From Aedes albopictus (taxonomy: Eukaryota > Arthropoda > Insecta > Diptera > Culicidae), in NCBI RefSeq assembly GCF_035046485.1, contig NC_085137.1, positions 5,557,977 through 5,621,976 on the forward strand: 64,000 nucleotides of DNA, given 5' to 3'. Under the pieces are notes generated by a model. That model did not search any database, was not told where the DNA came from, and saw only the letters and a program-made list of their open reading frames with translations. Numbering within the stretch: the stretch's first letter is position 1; every line of letters starts with the position of its first letter. Below are positions 1-10,760 of this stretch, piece after piece. Position numbers and translations under genes: made by a program.

Positions 1-3000
1 CATGCTAGTCAAATGGCTAGTTGAATTGGATATTTAAAAAAAACGGACAATAAAAAATGAAACTTTTCGGCTTAACTAGAAGTCTCAGGAATTCGAGTAA
101 AAAGCGCTTTATAACCTATTGAATGCCACTTAATGTTTATGCGATTCAAGTGAGTTCTTGAGTAATCACTTCTGAAGTCTTTGAATATAAAATGTATCGG
201 GTGTGGTCAGGAGGGGCATTTTGACTTATGATTGCCTAACACTGGATAAAGTGCCCTTGATAGTGCCATTTTTGCTAATGAGTGGGCCATCTTGCCAAGA
301 ACTGTGGAACAAGTTAGAGAACAAGGTACAGCAGTACGCTCAACAACAAATTCTGCACAATAATTTACTTACAGGAAGAGACAAATTTTGATCAGTTAAA
401 GAAGTATTGAAACGATTATTGAGGAGAATAACGTACAGTATATCAAAAGCACAAGATATTGGAATAATAAAAGATAATCATTTCTGTAACTGCAGGAATA
501 GATATATCTAATGAAAGCTGGATTATGCGGTTTGTTTTTCAGTCGAGCTTATTTATGCAAACAGGTACCATTTACTAACATGCTACCTTGTTTGAATTTT
601 TAGATTTCATACACTGCAAAAACTGCAAATATTGTATGCATGTGTCGCACACATAGATTTTTGCAATTTGTCATAGATAACCCTTTTCATGTGTAGATGC
701 ACATAGTTCATATAAGGTCCATCGATTTTATGTGTGATCCAGCGTGGAAAACGAGTATGTGTGTACAAGTAAAATTTATATCCATGGATTTTTACCAATA
801 AAAATGTGTGTACATGTATGAGTGATATTTGTGTTAATAAGTTCATTGAAAATTTGAATAAAAACGTGCTTTAAATTGTTTCAGTACATAGAAATGAATC
901 GTAGAGGCAAGCGTAAGCGCCATCATGACACAGACAATCATGGTCAGTGTGCACTAAATACGTCAGACTTGTAAGCGTTAAAAAAATGAGGATGTATTTC
1001 ATCGAAAAGATGTGAAATAAGTGATATGATAGACAGCCCGGATAAAAAATGACCATTCATTACATGGTAAATATTATTAACATATGACTGGTTTTATTGT
1101 TCACAATAAAACACATAGTAGATATATTGTTACTTTTTACAATAGAAATCAAGCCCATATAGTTTGTACAATAAGTGAACATTAGCTTTATTAGTGACTA
1201 ATTGATTCGATTGTTTTTCAATAGTTGTATAATAATTTGAAGTTACTATCAGTAAAAATTAATTTAAGTTGTTTTATATAGTTGCAAAAGTGCCTGCAAA
1301 GTTCTCATGGACTTTTTATTAAAAAAGAGTTTATTTCTCAATTACACTTAAAAACAATTCGTAACAAATAAATAACAATAAACATTATTGTTGCTTGGAT
1401 CATGTTTGTATAATCAAATACAAAATCACTTGACATATTTTTTATAGTTGTCGTTTTAAATTTGAGTACAGTAGATGTTTCGGTTATCGAATGTTATTCG
1501 CTAAAACTTCAACGACTGACAGACATCAAGCCGTGATGGCAGAGGAAGCTTTCAATGAATAACTGAGGAAGTACTTATAGAAAACTAGCTGAAAAGCAGG
1601 TTTTAGCCAAGCGAGGACGTTACGACAAGAAAAAGATGAACAATGATTTTTCTAATGTTTTCCAATAAATTAAAGGAATCTAGCAAATAGTAAACTACCA
1701 TTGATAACAATACAAATACAATTTGTTTAATGGGGTCAATTGAACCGATGTTAAAATAAACATGCAATAATATTTGTTGTAATGTAAACAGATTTCGCCT
1801 TTGAAAAACCAAAGAATTCATATTTCTCGGTAACATTTTTCTTCAGCATTTACGGATACTAATGGTCACATGAATTGTGAACGATTTATGGTATGGGTCA
1901 TACGACCTGAGGTCTGACTTGTGATATTTGGCAGTTATTTGAAAAGATTGATGATAGATCTTATCAACAGCTGCCAAGCAACACATACCAGACAGACATC
2001 AGAGTGTTTGACTCTTATCATAAAATGTGCATATCATTCTGGCGGCCGTTAGTGCTCGTAAATGCTGGATATAAATGTTAGCGGGAAATATAAATTCTAT
2101 GGATTTTCAAAAGCGAAAACTGCTTACAAATAACAACAAATATTATTGTATTTTTATTGTAACAACGATTCATCTGACGCCATTCAGTGATTTGTATTTG
2201 TATTGTAAGATCAATGAAAAAACATTAAGATATATTGTTTTTATTTGAAAATTTCCCTAAAAATGTCTCATAAAAACACAATACATTCTATTGTTTTTCG
2301 CGAAAAAGTGTGTGAAAATTTTCTCAAAATTGTATGGTTAAGATACATAACGACCACTATTTTTTATTGTAAAAGTGCCATTTACCATTCGCCGAATGGT
2401 ATAGAACAATAGGGGTGATGGTGAGTGTGCTGTGTAAATTACAATACGTTTAATGGTGAATATTTTTCGAAAAAATGGTGTTGTAACAATAAAATTTATC
2501 GTATTTTTATGATATTTTTTATCAGGGAGATGATTGGGCTTTGCAAAAATGCAGAACATTCTAGTCCGATCCAACGAACTGAGAATATTATCAATATGAT
2601 GAGCATATGTAGAAAATCAGAGTTACTTAAAGATAAAAGGCTCTAAATTTTGACGCTACATTGAATGCGAATAATTTGAAAAAGGTTCGCTGAAATAGCT
2701 TCATTAGGTATCTAGAGTGAGAACATAACATGTTGAGGGGCTTTTGCAATATTTTGGAGGTACACCATTAAAATAAGTCCTACAGTTCAGAGCCCAAAAG
2801 AGCGACATCAAAGGAACAAATTTTTGGTTCTGTAATGTTAAAATAGGTTTGATTGAGCACGAATCACCAGTTAATGCGGGAAAATATGCATCGTAGAATG
2901 TAAACCTATTGAGCGACCAAACCGTAAAAATAAACTCATTCAGTTTGAAAGGTAAATGGTAAATCATGAGAATTCCGAAATTATCGGAAATATGATTCCT

Positions 3001-4670
3001 AAAAACGTGGACACCTATAGGTATAGGTATAGGTGAACCGTCGGAAAGTGCTTCAATAAGATGATCGATTTATTTTGTTACCTGGAGAAAATTGCTTTGT
3101 ATATAATAATTGGCTACTGGCGGTGCGAAAATTGATGTTTAACCTACTTATAAACATAGCAACTCGATTTAGATTAGTGCTATTTTCAGCTCTTAAGTAG
3201 CTTAATGATGCGCAATACCAGCAACCGGTTTAAATTTACGTGTCACAACTGCAACTTTGCATGTGCTTAAATGCGTGACTTCGATTTGGTACTGCGACGA
3301 TGATGTATGTATTAAGAATTTGAGATAATTATAGGATTACAACAGCTAGTGCGGGTGCGAGTTTTGTGAACAATATGTATTAAATATAATTCAAAAACTG
3401 GATGTTTTCAAGTTTTCAAATTACTATTTAGCTAAAACAGGCTAAAACTAGTATTACAAATATTGCTTTGGACAAGTGACGTTTTTCGAAATCGTGATTT
3501 GATTTAAAAAAGTATCAATCCCTTCGATATTTAGAAAACAAAATCTATAAAGCCAAACTTCTGAATATATTCTGAATAAGAAACGAGTTTCAGCGAAGAT
3601 CGATAAAAAAACATGAAATGAAATAGTGTTTGTATGACACTTGGACACTTTGGATCGAAAACGAGTTAATGGATATTGATAATTTTTCCACTGTAACATT
3701 CGTGCAGTGTTCCGACATATTAGTTAAAAAAATGTCTGAATAATAATCTGAATATCCATACCTTTTGTATGAGATTCTTCTATGAAGGGACATGTCAAAA
3801 AAATATCAGTGGGCAGTATACAATGTTTGCATGCTAGCTGTCATTGAAAACATTGGAGAAGAGGAAAGCAATTCAATTAATTCATCAGCAAAGGTAATAT
3901 TTAGCTTGACACTCAGTATTAAAAATATTTTGGGATTTGGGAAAATACTTGGGTCAAAATAATATTTCTTTTTAGGTACAACCATAAATAAGGGAGAAGT
4001 AATTTACCAAAATGCCGAGCAGAGATGGATGACCAAATGGATGACTGTACTACTAATTCTGATTTGAGACTGAAGCGAGACGTTCATAAACTGAGGAGAC
4101 TATAAGCGAAAACAACGTGGAGTGACCTTGCTGCGAATCTGGAGAAAAAACAAGATGTGGTACCTTGTGGTATGCACATAATAAATTATTGTATTACTGT
4201 ATTACGTTTAGCGTGTATGTTTAAAATTGAGTATCTGTCATATGTTGAGATGTTGTTATTGTTGTCTGGAGTGTGAATCATTGTATGTAATATTGAAGTA
4301 TCGGTAATAAAGTGTATACAAATAATGAATACAGTTGTTGAATAATCATTACAGAGAAAGATTCTCACACATCTCAGTTGAAGCAAGTGTTTACATTGTT
4401 CAACTCGTGCGGAGCGTAAGCAAACTGAATTGAATTCATCTCACTGACGGATGACTTGAATTCAGCTCACATGAATCGCGGGTTTAAACGGGGCAAGTGA
4501 GACGATTTCGTTTGACTTGAATGAAAAAGTTCAAGTCAAGTGAGTTGCTCATGTGAGATGAATGGTGGTGTTTACACGTTCAATTCGCATTCAATTGGGC
4601 ATTTTCCATTGACTTGAATCAAGTCACTTGCACTGTCTAAACCAGGCATAACACTGAAAAAAAAAAGAAA
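1..4670. other. AT-rich non-coding stretch, no gene recognised
   Basis: No open frame here looks like a protein on either strand: the short frames have no domain, no codon bias and no splice context. The DNA is AT-rich with short direct and inverted motifs, plus a partial SINE tail at 1537-1635. Around 4430-4640 there is a palindromic repeat rich in CAAGTCAAGTGAG-like words that resembles a small transposon remnant. I see nothing else that I can support. Confidence 0.6.
1537..1635 (+). mobile_element. 3' fragment of a Feilai-like SINE
   Basis: This stretch matches the 3' part of the full SINE copies at 26574-26858 and 59949-60215. The shared words run in the same order: GGCAGAGGAAGCT, AACTG..GAAGT, AGCTGA.AAGCAGG, GAGGACGTTACG. 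It has drifted a good deal and lacks the tRNA-like head, so it is an old 5'-truncated copy. Confidence 0.6.
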
Positions 4671-4729
4671 CTCGGGTATCACCAATTCGGATTCCCGCAG
4701 AAAAATCACTCTTAATCCCACACTAGAGG

Positions 4730-4920
4730 GCTGTTTGCAGATCTGAAGGAATTTCTCGGCCTATCTTGATGCATGGGAAATTCCTTGCATGAATCGCCCA
4801 AGAAATCTTTTTTCTTCGATCGCAGTACGCAGTTGCGAAGAAATGACAATTCAAATGGCAGTCACTGTAGAAAGTTTCTGCCAGGAACCCCGGTCAAGCA
4901 ATTTCTTGAGCGATTCCTTT
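4730..4920 (+). repeat. Dispersed repeat, inverted partner of 6660-6850
   Basis: About 190 bp is repeated in opposite orientation at 6660-6850. Shared blocks include GAATTTC..CCTATCTTGATGCATGGGAAATTCC, the TGACAATTCAAATGGCAGTCAC region and CTTGAGCGATTCCTT. The copies differ at many sites, so both are old. It is probably a non-autonomous DNA transposon. Confidence 0.6.
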
Positions 4921-4981
4921 AAACACGAAACTGGGCTTAACACTGAAGACGACGACGCGCGGCGGACGAACGACAAGTACC

Positions 4982-5387
4982 TACACTCAGCGAAGTAAAC
5001 TACCGAAATTCATCAAAATACCTTATGAAATTTAGCCATAACTGTAAAGTATGGATGCCATAAGAATACCTAATGAAAATTGAACATGCTTATTATGACC
5101 TAATAACGATAAACTTATAAAAAGAGCAGAAAAATCACAAATGATGCAGACTGGAATAGATCCATGAATGTCGAGACAAGTGTCGAGATCACTGAGCTCG
5201 TACCCAATCCACGCGGCTATCGACGCTTGAGAATTTCGTGTTGCTAAATGTGTATAAAAGCCAAACTGTGAGTCGATTCTGCCTCATAGACCGACCTTAT
5301 GAAAATCGTTCTAGCCGTTATCAATTGTTTAAAGGTCATTTCATAAGTTAGACCTTATGATAATCTTAGGTTTATTTTCCAGAGTGT
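4982..5387 (+). repeat. Non-autonomous element with tRNA-like core (copy 1)
   Basis: This roughly 400-bp repeat has ends starting ACACTC. An inverted copy at 14973-15710 is interrupted by a nested element. The centre carries GAGCTCAGTGAT and GGGTCGATTCC-like words that resemble pol III A and B boxes, although its ends look like inverted repeats. The class is therefore uncertain: a SINE-derived MITE is possible. Confidence 0.55.
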
Positions 5388-5438
5388 ACTTGATTTAACT
5401 AATGATTTAACTTTGAGTATAAAGGAAAACTGTACTTA

Positions 5439-5610
5439 CCCTACGTCTCCACTAGACAGAAATGTCTTGCCATTTTGCTGCCAGAAAGAGAAAACGTAAC
5501 AGAAATGATCAACACCGCTGCTTTCCATGCAAACAGCGAGAGAACATTTCTGTCATGACACATCTGTCCAGCAAAATGGCAAGACATTTCTGTCTAGTGG
5601 AGACGTCGGG
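5439..5610. mobile_element. 172-bp MITE with TTA target duplication
   Basis: The ends are inverted repeats of about 38 bp beginning CCC[T/G]ACGTCTCCACTAGAC and running to the TTGCCATTTTGCTG block. The element is flanked on both sides by TTA (5436-5438 and 5611-5613). A 3-bp TTA duplication is what PIF/Harbinger transposases make, so this is probably a Harbinger-type MITE. Confidence 0.75.
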
Positions 5611-5632
5611 TTAGACAGGCTTGGTGCCACTT

Positions 5633-5789
5633 GCGTGCGCAGCTTTTTCATTTTTCTCGCTCGTTCTCTTTGTTAAACGCAAGAAAGAGCGAGATAAAAG
5701 AGGGGACAAAGTGCCCCCTCTTCCATCTGTTTCTTTCTCGTGTTTGTTTACGAGAGTGAATGAGAAAAAAAGAAAAAGCTGCGCACGCT
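5633..5789. mobile_element. Foldback MITE (GCGTGCGCAGCTTTTTC ends)
   Basis: The two ends are inverted copies of GCGTGCGCAGCTTTTTC, followed by TCGCTC/TCACTC.. arms. The word GGCTTGGTG occurs just before the left end and just after the right end, which may be a 9-bp TSD cut into the neighbouring SINE. A related foldback lies at 19010-19155. Confidence 0.6.
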
Positions 5790-5790
5790 A

Positions 5791-5950
5791 GGGCTTGGTG
5801 GCCTGATCTGATAGCTATCGGTTCTGATTTGTGTGCGGAAAGTCCTGAGTTCAATCTCAGGCCCATCCCTTTACTCTTTTTTTGTAGCAGTTCATGACCG
5901 AGAATCAACCACAACTGGGTGTTGGACCTGGAGCAGCTGATAGAGTAAGA
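5791..5950 (+). mobile_element. tRNA-derived SINE
   Basis: The head GGCTTGGTGGCC..TGATAGCTATCGG..GAGTTCAATCTC..CCC reads as a degenerate tRNA with a B-box-like GAGTTCAATCTC at about 5845-5860, followed by a T-run and a short unrelated body. A second member in the opposite orientation is at 37905-38040. It is not a functional tRNA gene because the stems do not close. Confidence 0.55.
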
Positions 5951-6004
5951 GTTCGAATGTGGTCCTAGTAGGCTAAATTACACTAAAAGAACACGACCAT
6001 ATCA

Positions 6005-6233
6005 AGACCAACAATTGAAAAGGCCGCATCAACATTTTGTAAACAAACATGTTTCTGTCGACTTGAGGCCTTTTGAACTCCACCCACACACCTCACCACC
6101 ACTAATAGAAAGCGCAAACATCAAGCTTTCTGTTAATGGTGGTGAGATGCGTGGGTAGATCCCAGAAGGCCCTAAGTCGGCAGAAACGTGTTTGTTAACG
6201 CAATGTTGTTGCGGCCTTTTCAATTGTTGGTCT
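6005..6233. mobile_element. 229-bp MITE, divergent relative of 40896 and 47029
   Basis: Inverted ends AGACCAACAATTG..CAATTGTTGGTCT enclose arms with TTTGTAAACAAACATGTTTCTGTC and a CCACCCACACACCTCACCACC block. The same arrangement is seen, better preserved, in the 233-bp elements at 40896-41128 and 47029-47261. No clear TSD is visible. Confidence 0.65.
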
Positions 6234-6659
6234 TTGTTACTTCCTGGAGTTTGGGGTGGCCGTAACACATCGTCGTGTATTTAAACTCCCAGGAGTAAAC
6301 AAGAACACATTAAAACGTAGACTTTATTCACACTAAAATACTACATTACAAAGATTACAAAGACGCGACACGTTTGCAGAACGGCGGTTACAAAACTTCT
6401 AATTCTAATTGACTGCTTTGTGCATCAACCGAAAGGCAGACTCTTTGCCTTCGGTGAGCGAGCAGTATAGGGAGAGACTGCTGATCAGCTCAGTGGTTCC
6501 CAACAGTCTTGATATGTAAGCAGCAACGTTTGCGCCACCTGGTGAGCCAATTCTGAGAAGTTATTTGTTCACCATGCAACTTCTCTGAAGACGTTATGCG
6601 TAATTCTCAAGATATATATATTTCAAGAGTATTAAATATTACTGTCATAAGCGAGTTCG

Positions 6660-6850
6660 AAAGGAATCGCTCAAGAAACTTCTTGAGTGATTCCTGGCAG
6701 AAACTCCTTTCGGTGACTGCCATTTGAACTGTCATTTCTTCGCTACTGCGTACTGCGATGGAAGAAAAACCGGTTTCTTGAGCGATTCAGGCAAGGAATT
6801 TCCCATGCATCAAGATAGGCTGAAAAATTCCTTCTGAACTGCAAACAGTG
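6660..6850 (-). repeat. Dispersed repeat abutting the BTB-BACK gene promoter
   Basis: This is the inverted partner of 4730-4920. Its right edge lies immediately before the TATA box at 6852, so the core promoter of the downstream gene sits at the repeat boundary. Confidence 0.6.
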
Positions 6851-6851
6851 C

Positions 6852-6860
6852 TATATAAAT
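6852..6860 (+). promoter_or_regulatory. TATA box of the BTB-BACK gene
   Basis: TATATAAAT stands about 102 bases before the start codon at 6962. A start site about 30 bases downstream, near TTAATCACAG at 6884-6890, would leave a 5' leader of roughly 75 bases. This is inferred from spacing only. Confidence 0.55.
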
Positions 6861-6961
6861 AGAACGCTGGGAGCATATGTGTTAATCACAGCAATCTATG
6901 ATATCAGAAACCTGTCCGACTGTCACTCTAAACGCTCCTTGATCGAAAAACCAAAAACGAA

Positions 6962-7797
6962 ATGTCCGACCGAAAGGAAGCTCCATCCCTGCTTCAACTG
7001 GGCTACGATCCGAACCACACGGAACACTGGGACGAGATCGAGTTCGACGAAAAGATCAACCACCTTGGCCTCATAGATCAGCGGTTGAAAAACTTCCGTA
7101 AACCGGATATCCAGGTCCGGATAGGCGACACCATTTTCGAGTGCCACGCGTTGCTTCTCCGTTGCTACTCGGAGATGTTCGACGAGCTGGACAACGAACG
7201 GGTGGTTCAGCTGCCGGAGGAAAAGGTTTCACTGCAAGCGTTCCAGATAATCTACGACTGGATGCTCTCGTCGAAGGCGGACATCCAGCGGGAGCACTTT
7301 GTGGAGGTGTTTGTCGCGGCGGAGTATCTACGAATCAAGCATCTTACCGATCAGTGCTGGATCAGCATGGACAGCACCGAAGCGTTGATGGAAGACCGGG
7401 CATTTCTGTTGTACATAGAAGCGGCACGGCATCAGCAAGCAATTCTCAAGAATATGCTACTGAAAAGGATTTGCGCATTCTTTCTGCCTCTGGTTGCTAC
7501 CAGTGAATTCACCCAAATGCCATTGGATGACCTGAGCATGCTGCTAAAGTCCAGCTATATCGGGGTATTCTCCGAAACGGACGTATTCTATGCGGCATGT
7601 GTTTGGCTTCGGGAAGACTGGGACAACCGACAGGACTCCGTAAGTGACGTAATGCACCTGGTACGGTTTGCTCTGATTCGACCGAGCTTGCTGGCTCAGT
7701 TGAACAGCTTCGATGCGGATGAACGAATTCACGACATTCTACGGAACGAAACGACCAAGTATTTGGTGGCGCAAGCTTTGAACTATGCATTTTCCAG
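6962..7797 (+). CDS. BTB-BACK gene exon 1
   Basis: This exon carries BTB and BACK and ends ..TTTTCCAG before GTAGGT. Reading through the donor meets a stop at 7799-7801, which supports the splice. Confidence 0.85.
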
Positions 7798-8159
7798 GTA
7801 GGTTCACGTGAATCTTGCAGTTATAATCCTAAAATGATTTTTGCATCTACAGTAATTCATTTTCGGAACTGCCGGAGCACCATCGTCGAACGAAGCGGCT
7901 GGAAATGCAAAAACCGGTCGACCGAACTTGGCTGAAAGATCCGTACTGTTCGGAAGAAGACGGAGAGCTTGGAGCACTACCGTTCACAGAGGATGACTAC
8001 GGGTACGAAGCTTTTCTGGAACGGCTTGCCTATTTGAACAGGGTTCGTGACTATTGGAAACGTTGGGAAAAGGTTGAAATCAGTGCGGAAACGCTTCTTG
8101 CGTCGAGTTGGAGTCATTCTGGAAGCCCCAGCTATGAACCGGACGAGATGTCTAAATAA
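6962..8159 (+). CDS. BTB/POZ-BACK domain protein, two exons, 380 aa
   Basis: Exons are 6962-7797 and 7853-8159. The 55-bp intron has a GTAGGT donor and a TCTACAG acceptor, and splicing restores frame exactly. A BTB/POZ domain covers about residues 45-145 (KPDIQVRIGDTIFECHALLL, then a YDWMLS helix). A BACK domain follows at about 155-265, with the typical SETDVFYAACVWL and VRFALIRPSLL segments. The last roughly 110 residues are acidic and aromatic, with no Kelch repeats. Family members with BTB-BACK usually act as dimeric scaffolds, often as Cullin-3 substrate adaptors, but I cannot assign a substrate. The start is the ATG after an AACGAA leader. The gene is GC-richer than its flanks and fully open, so it looks functional. 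It has no operon-like neighbours. Confidence 0.85.
7853..8159 (+). CDS. BTB-BACK gene exon 2
   Basis: This exon starts after TTTTTGCATCTACAG. The nearer acceptor at 7820 would put the exon out of frame. It encodes the acidic C-terminal tail ending EPDEMSK and a TAA stop. Confidence 0.8.
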
Positions 8160-8160
8160 A
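8155..8160 (+). terminator. Polyadenylation signal AATAAA overlapping the stop
   Basis: AATAAA overlaps the TAA stop of the BTB-BACK gene. It could serve as the poly(A) signal if the 3' UTR is very short. No other canonical AATAAA was seen close downstream. Confidence 0.4.
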
Positions 8161-8404
8161 CTAATGTTGCTGGATAAGCCATAGTTATGAAGGGAAAATT
8201 TTAAGTATGTTGGATAAACTTGCTTGGAATAACAACTTCTTTGGATTCACTGGTATAAGGTCTGATTTTAATTTCGGCACGTAAAGCACTTCTGACAGCA
8301 CATAGTACAGCGAGACTTAACTGCTGCTTCACGGTGTTGTCCAAGCTGTAGAGCAAATCCACATTCGCGCACATGTGGGTTGATGCGAGAAGTTCAATTT
8401 CCTT
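8160..8404. other. Intergenic spacer and 3' UTR
   Basis: About 245 bases lie between the BTB-BACK stop and the copia relic. I see no gene or clear repeat. Confidence 0.5.
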
Positions 8405-9110
8405 CTAGACATAAAGAAATATTCTTCGAGTATTGCTTAATGAGCCTAAGAACGACCCATCGGTTGATCTTCTGATTATTTTTTTGTCCATGATCTGCTG
8501 TTCCGCCAACGCCTTACACTCCTTATCTTTATGACCGAACTTCAGACAGTACTTACATACCAGTTTCCTATTGCCCGCGCTAACCAGCAAAGACTCGTTG
8601 GGCACCTTTTCGCCGCGTTTTGCTATTACATAAACAAGTTTGGACTTGACTAATTGTAACGTTAGTCGACAGGACTTGCTTCGATAGTACAAGCAGTGCT
8701 CCTTTGACGTGCTCCTTTGAAATGGCGCTCAATGGACCTTTCCCTCCTGAGTGATTCCGGACCGAATCCATTCTAACTCCCACACGTGTTGATCGAACTC
8801 ATCGAAGATGTTTCGTAGCAACTCTCGTTGGTGGTATTTGAACGAGAATAACCTTTTCCGCATGTTTACCATCGCCGCCGTGCCCGCTTTCTCGTAGCTT
8901 TTCACCAGCACGTTCATTGCTTCCTTAGCATACGAACGCCCAATCAGCTTGTTCAACACTCTTGTGTAGAGTAAACTAGCAGTGATTAAACGTTCCGGGA
9001 TCGAAAACCCAATCTCGTTCGATTGATGGCACGTTGAAATCATCCTGTTCGCGTAAGCCTCTATGGTTCCACAGGATTCCAGATCCGTCCGAATCAGCTT
9101 GTAAAGCAAT

Positions 9111-9168
9111 TGATTGATTGATTTGTCTTTATTAGAGAGACTTTCAGCCCTTGGCTGGTTCGTCTCTT
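9111..9168 (-). mobile_element. 58-bp truncated retroelement 3' end with 12-bp TSD
   Basis: TTGTAAAGCAAT occurs at 9099-9110 and again at 9169-9180. The 58 bases between read on the minus strand as AGAGACGAACCAGCCAAGGG..AATAAAGACAAATCAATCAA, which looks like the 3' end of a non-LTR element with a CAAT-rich tail. Removing it and one TSD restores the copia gag frame (GLLYKLIRTD). Confidence 0.75.
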
Positions 9169-9267
9169 TTGTAAAGCAATCCAACTTCTCGCGTCAGGCC
9201 AGTTTCCTCGAACGCCGCGTTGAGCTTCATCCAAGCCTCCCGAGTTGTCTTCGCGTCCCGTAGGTAA

Positions 9268-9432
9268 GGGCTTGTTCACAAATGTCATAACGCTGGAGGG
9301 GGTGGGTGGGTATCCTTCATGGTGTTACAGCCCGAACAAATAAAATTTTTCCCCATATAAATAGTGTTACGAAGGGGTGGGTGGGTGTCAGGAAAGGCCA
9401 ATTTTGGCGTTATGAAATTTGTGAATGAACCC
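9268..9432. mobile_element. 165-bp MITE with TAA target duplication
   Basis: The ends are inverted repeats GGGCTTGTTCACAAATGTC / GGGTTCATTCACAAATTTC, with G-rich GGGTGGGTGGGT arms. TAA flanks both sides (9265-9267 and 9433-9435). It is inserted inside the copia gag relic. Size, TSD and the general form of the ends match the elements at 56583 and 58594, so it is probably PIF/Harbinger-mobilised. Confidence 0.8.
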
Positions 9433-9560
9433 TAATAATTGGCCGGTTCCAGGAACAGGATAATCTTCCCTTTTGCCTTCTTGTCCTTCGTAGCGTCCAC
9501 CGCCTGGAACGTTCCGTCTTCCTTCCTCTTGGGCTCGATGCACAGTGGCGGGCCTCCATA

Positions 9561-9974
9561 CAAAAGTCGGACAAAACCTCAAATGTTAACCGAAAATGCT
9601 AAAATTCACAGGTTATGATAATTTTAGTTCCCTAAATCTATTTCTGATATGGAATTTGTCATATATTTTAATTTTACTATATTAGGGTGGTTCAAAATTT
9701 TGAAAGCTGCTGATTATGGAAAGCATGTAAAAATAATCGATAATAAGCTATCACGATGTGCTTTCTGAACGTAAATTTTGATGAACCTTTTAATTTGGGG
9801 GTTCGTAAATCATGTATTGGTATTGAAATAAACTATATTTGTGTATTTGTTGCTATTAGGGTGGTCCAAAATCTTCAAAACTACATAAATCATTAGAAAA
9901 AATCGTTTTTTTTTTTTCAATGGATCAATTCAGATACACACCAATGTTGGCTGACAAGACATGGTCTATTCTCA
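9561..9974. other. Non-coding, repeated TTAGGGTGGTYCAAAAT motif
   Basis: There is no gene. The word ATTAGGGTGGTTCAAAAT near 9683 recurs as ATTAGGGTGGTCCAAAAT near 9856, suggesting tandem or nested repeat units. Confidence 0.5.
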
Positions 9975-10194
9975 CACACTTAATTTAGAATGCCGAATCT
10001 CGGTTTAAGTATACCGAGATTTGCACAGCCGAGCATTCAGTTTAATGCTTTCATGATATCTCAGTTAACAAATACTGAGAATCAGTATAGCACGCCTCGT
10101 TGCTAGGTAACCTATCAGTTTGTTAGCTGAATCTCGGTTAAAATTCAGAAACCGAGATTCGCACAGCCGAGCTCGGGAAATAAAACTGAGTGTG
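9975..10194. mobile_element. 220-bp foldback MITE (CACACT.A.TTTA ends)
   Basis: The ends are inverted CACACTTAATTTA / CACACTCAGTTTTA. Each is followed by internal copies of CCGAATCTCGG..CCGAGATTTGCACAGCCGAG, which are themselves palindromic. The termini share a CA dinucleotide with the flanks, so the TSD is ambiguous. Confidence 0.65.
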
Positions 10195-10204
10195 CAGGTA
10201 CTGT

Positions 10205-10359
10205 GGGGTCATCCATTAAGTACGTCACGGTCCTAGGGGGGAGGGGGGGGTTCGTGAAAATGTGACAAGCAATGTATTAAGTATAGGAAACACCCGTACG
10301 AAGGGGGGAGGGGGTAGAAAATTCCCAATTTTAGCGTGACGTACTTAATGGATGCTCCC
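10205..10359. mobile_element. 155-bp MITE (GGG.CATCCATTAAGTACGTCACG ends)
   Basis: The termini are near-perfect inverted repeats around ATCCATTAAGTACGTCACG with G-rich arms. TGT flanks both ends (10202-10204 and 10360-10362), a 3-bp duplication. The general structure matches the TAA/TTA MITEs elsewhere in the window. Confidence 0.75.
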
Positions 10360-10543
10360 TGTCCATAGACCACGTGACATTTTACGGTGGGTACACGGAG
10401 GTGTAATAATTTAATCGTTATGGGGTCAGATAGTCTAATATAGTGAAATGCGTAAAATTTAAATTGCTTTTTATCAATCTCGTTTCAACAACTTCATATA
10501 TGCTCATCCGAGTTTGGGTTGTAAGGTACATCGATATCTGCTA

Positions 10544-10758
10544 GGGTATCGCGCTACTTGGGCGGTGGCTTCTATATTCGTCTGTTTTCCACAATAACTC
10601 AGTCAATTTTGAACCAATTGACTTGAAATGTTGTACACGGGTAGATACTATACCTATCTCACTGCATTCCAAAAAGTGTGTCAATTGGTTCAAATTTGAC
10701 TGAGTTATAGTGGAAAACAGACGAAAATAGAAGCCACCGCCCAAGTGGCGCGATTCCC
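10544..10758. mobile_element. 215-bp MITE with TA duplication (GGGTATCGCGC ends)
   Basis: Very long inverted repeats are visible, starting GGG[T/A]ATCGCGC[T/C]ACTTGGG and running through CTATAACTCAGTCAAATTT. TA flanks both sides, as for Tc1/mariner mobilisation. A second copy, enlarged by an insertion, is at 17058-17828. Confidence 0.8.
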
Positions 10759-10760
10759 TA

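Larger units (their letters stand above)
8405..9560 (-). pseudogene. Ty1/copia retrotransposon gag relic
   Basis: On the minus strand this reads, through frameshifts, as copia-type gag. In order it shows an EDGTFQAVDATKDKKAKG segment near 9550-9490, TREAWMKLNAAFEETGLTR near 9245-9190, LLYKLIRTDLESCGTIEAY near 9110, and a CCHC zinc knuckle CKYCLKFGHKDKEC near 8540. The knuckle binds genomic RNA in Gag. The frame is broken by a 58-bp retroelement tail (9111-9168), a 165-bp MITE (9268-9432) and at least one frameshift near 8730. The N-terminal piece of the same kind of gag lies further upstream on the same strand at 12540-12720. The element is dead; protease and polymerase are not seen. Confidence 0.75.

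Noticed and set aside
5648..6268. 88- and 79-codon minus-strand frames
   Set aside because: They fall across MITE arms and a SINE head; no domain or splice support.
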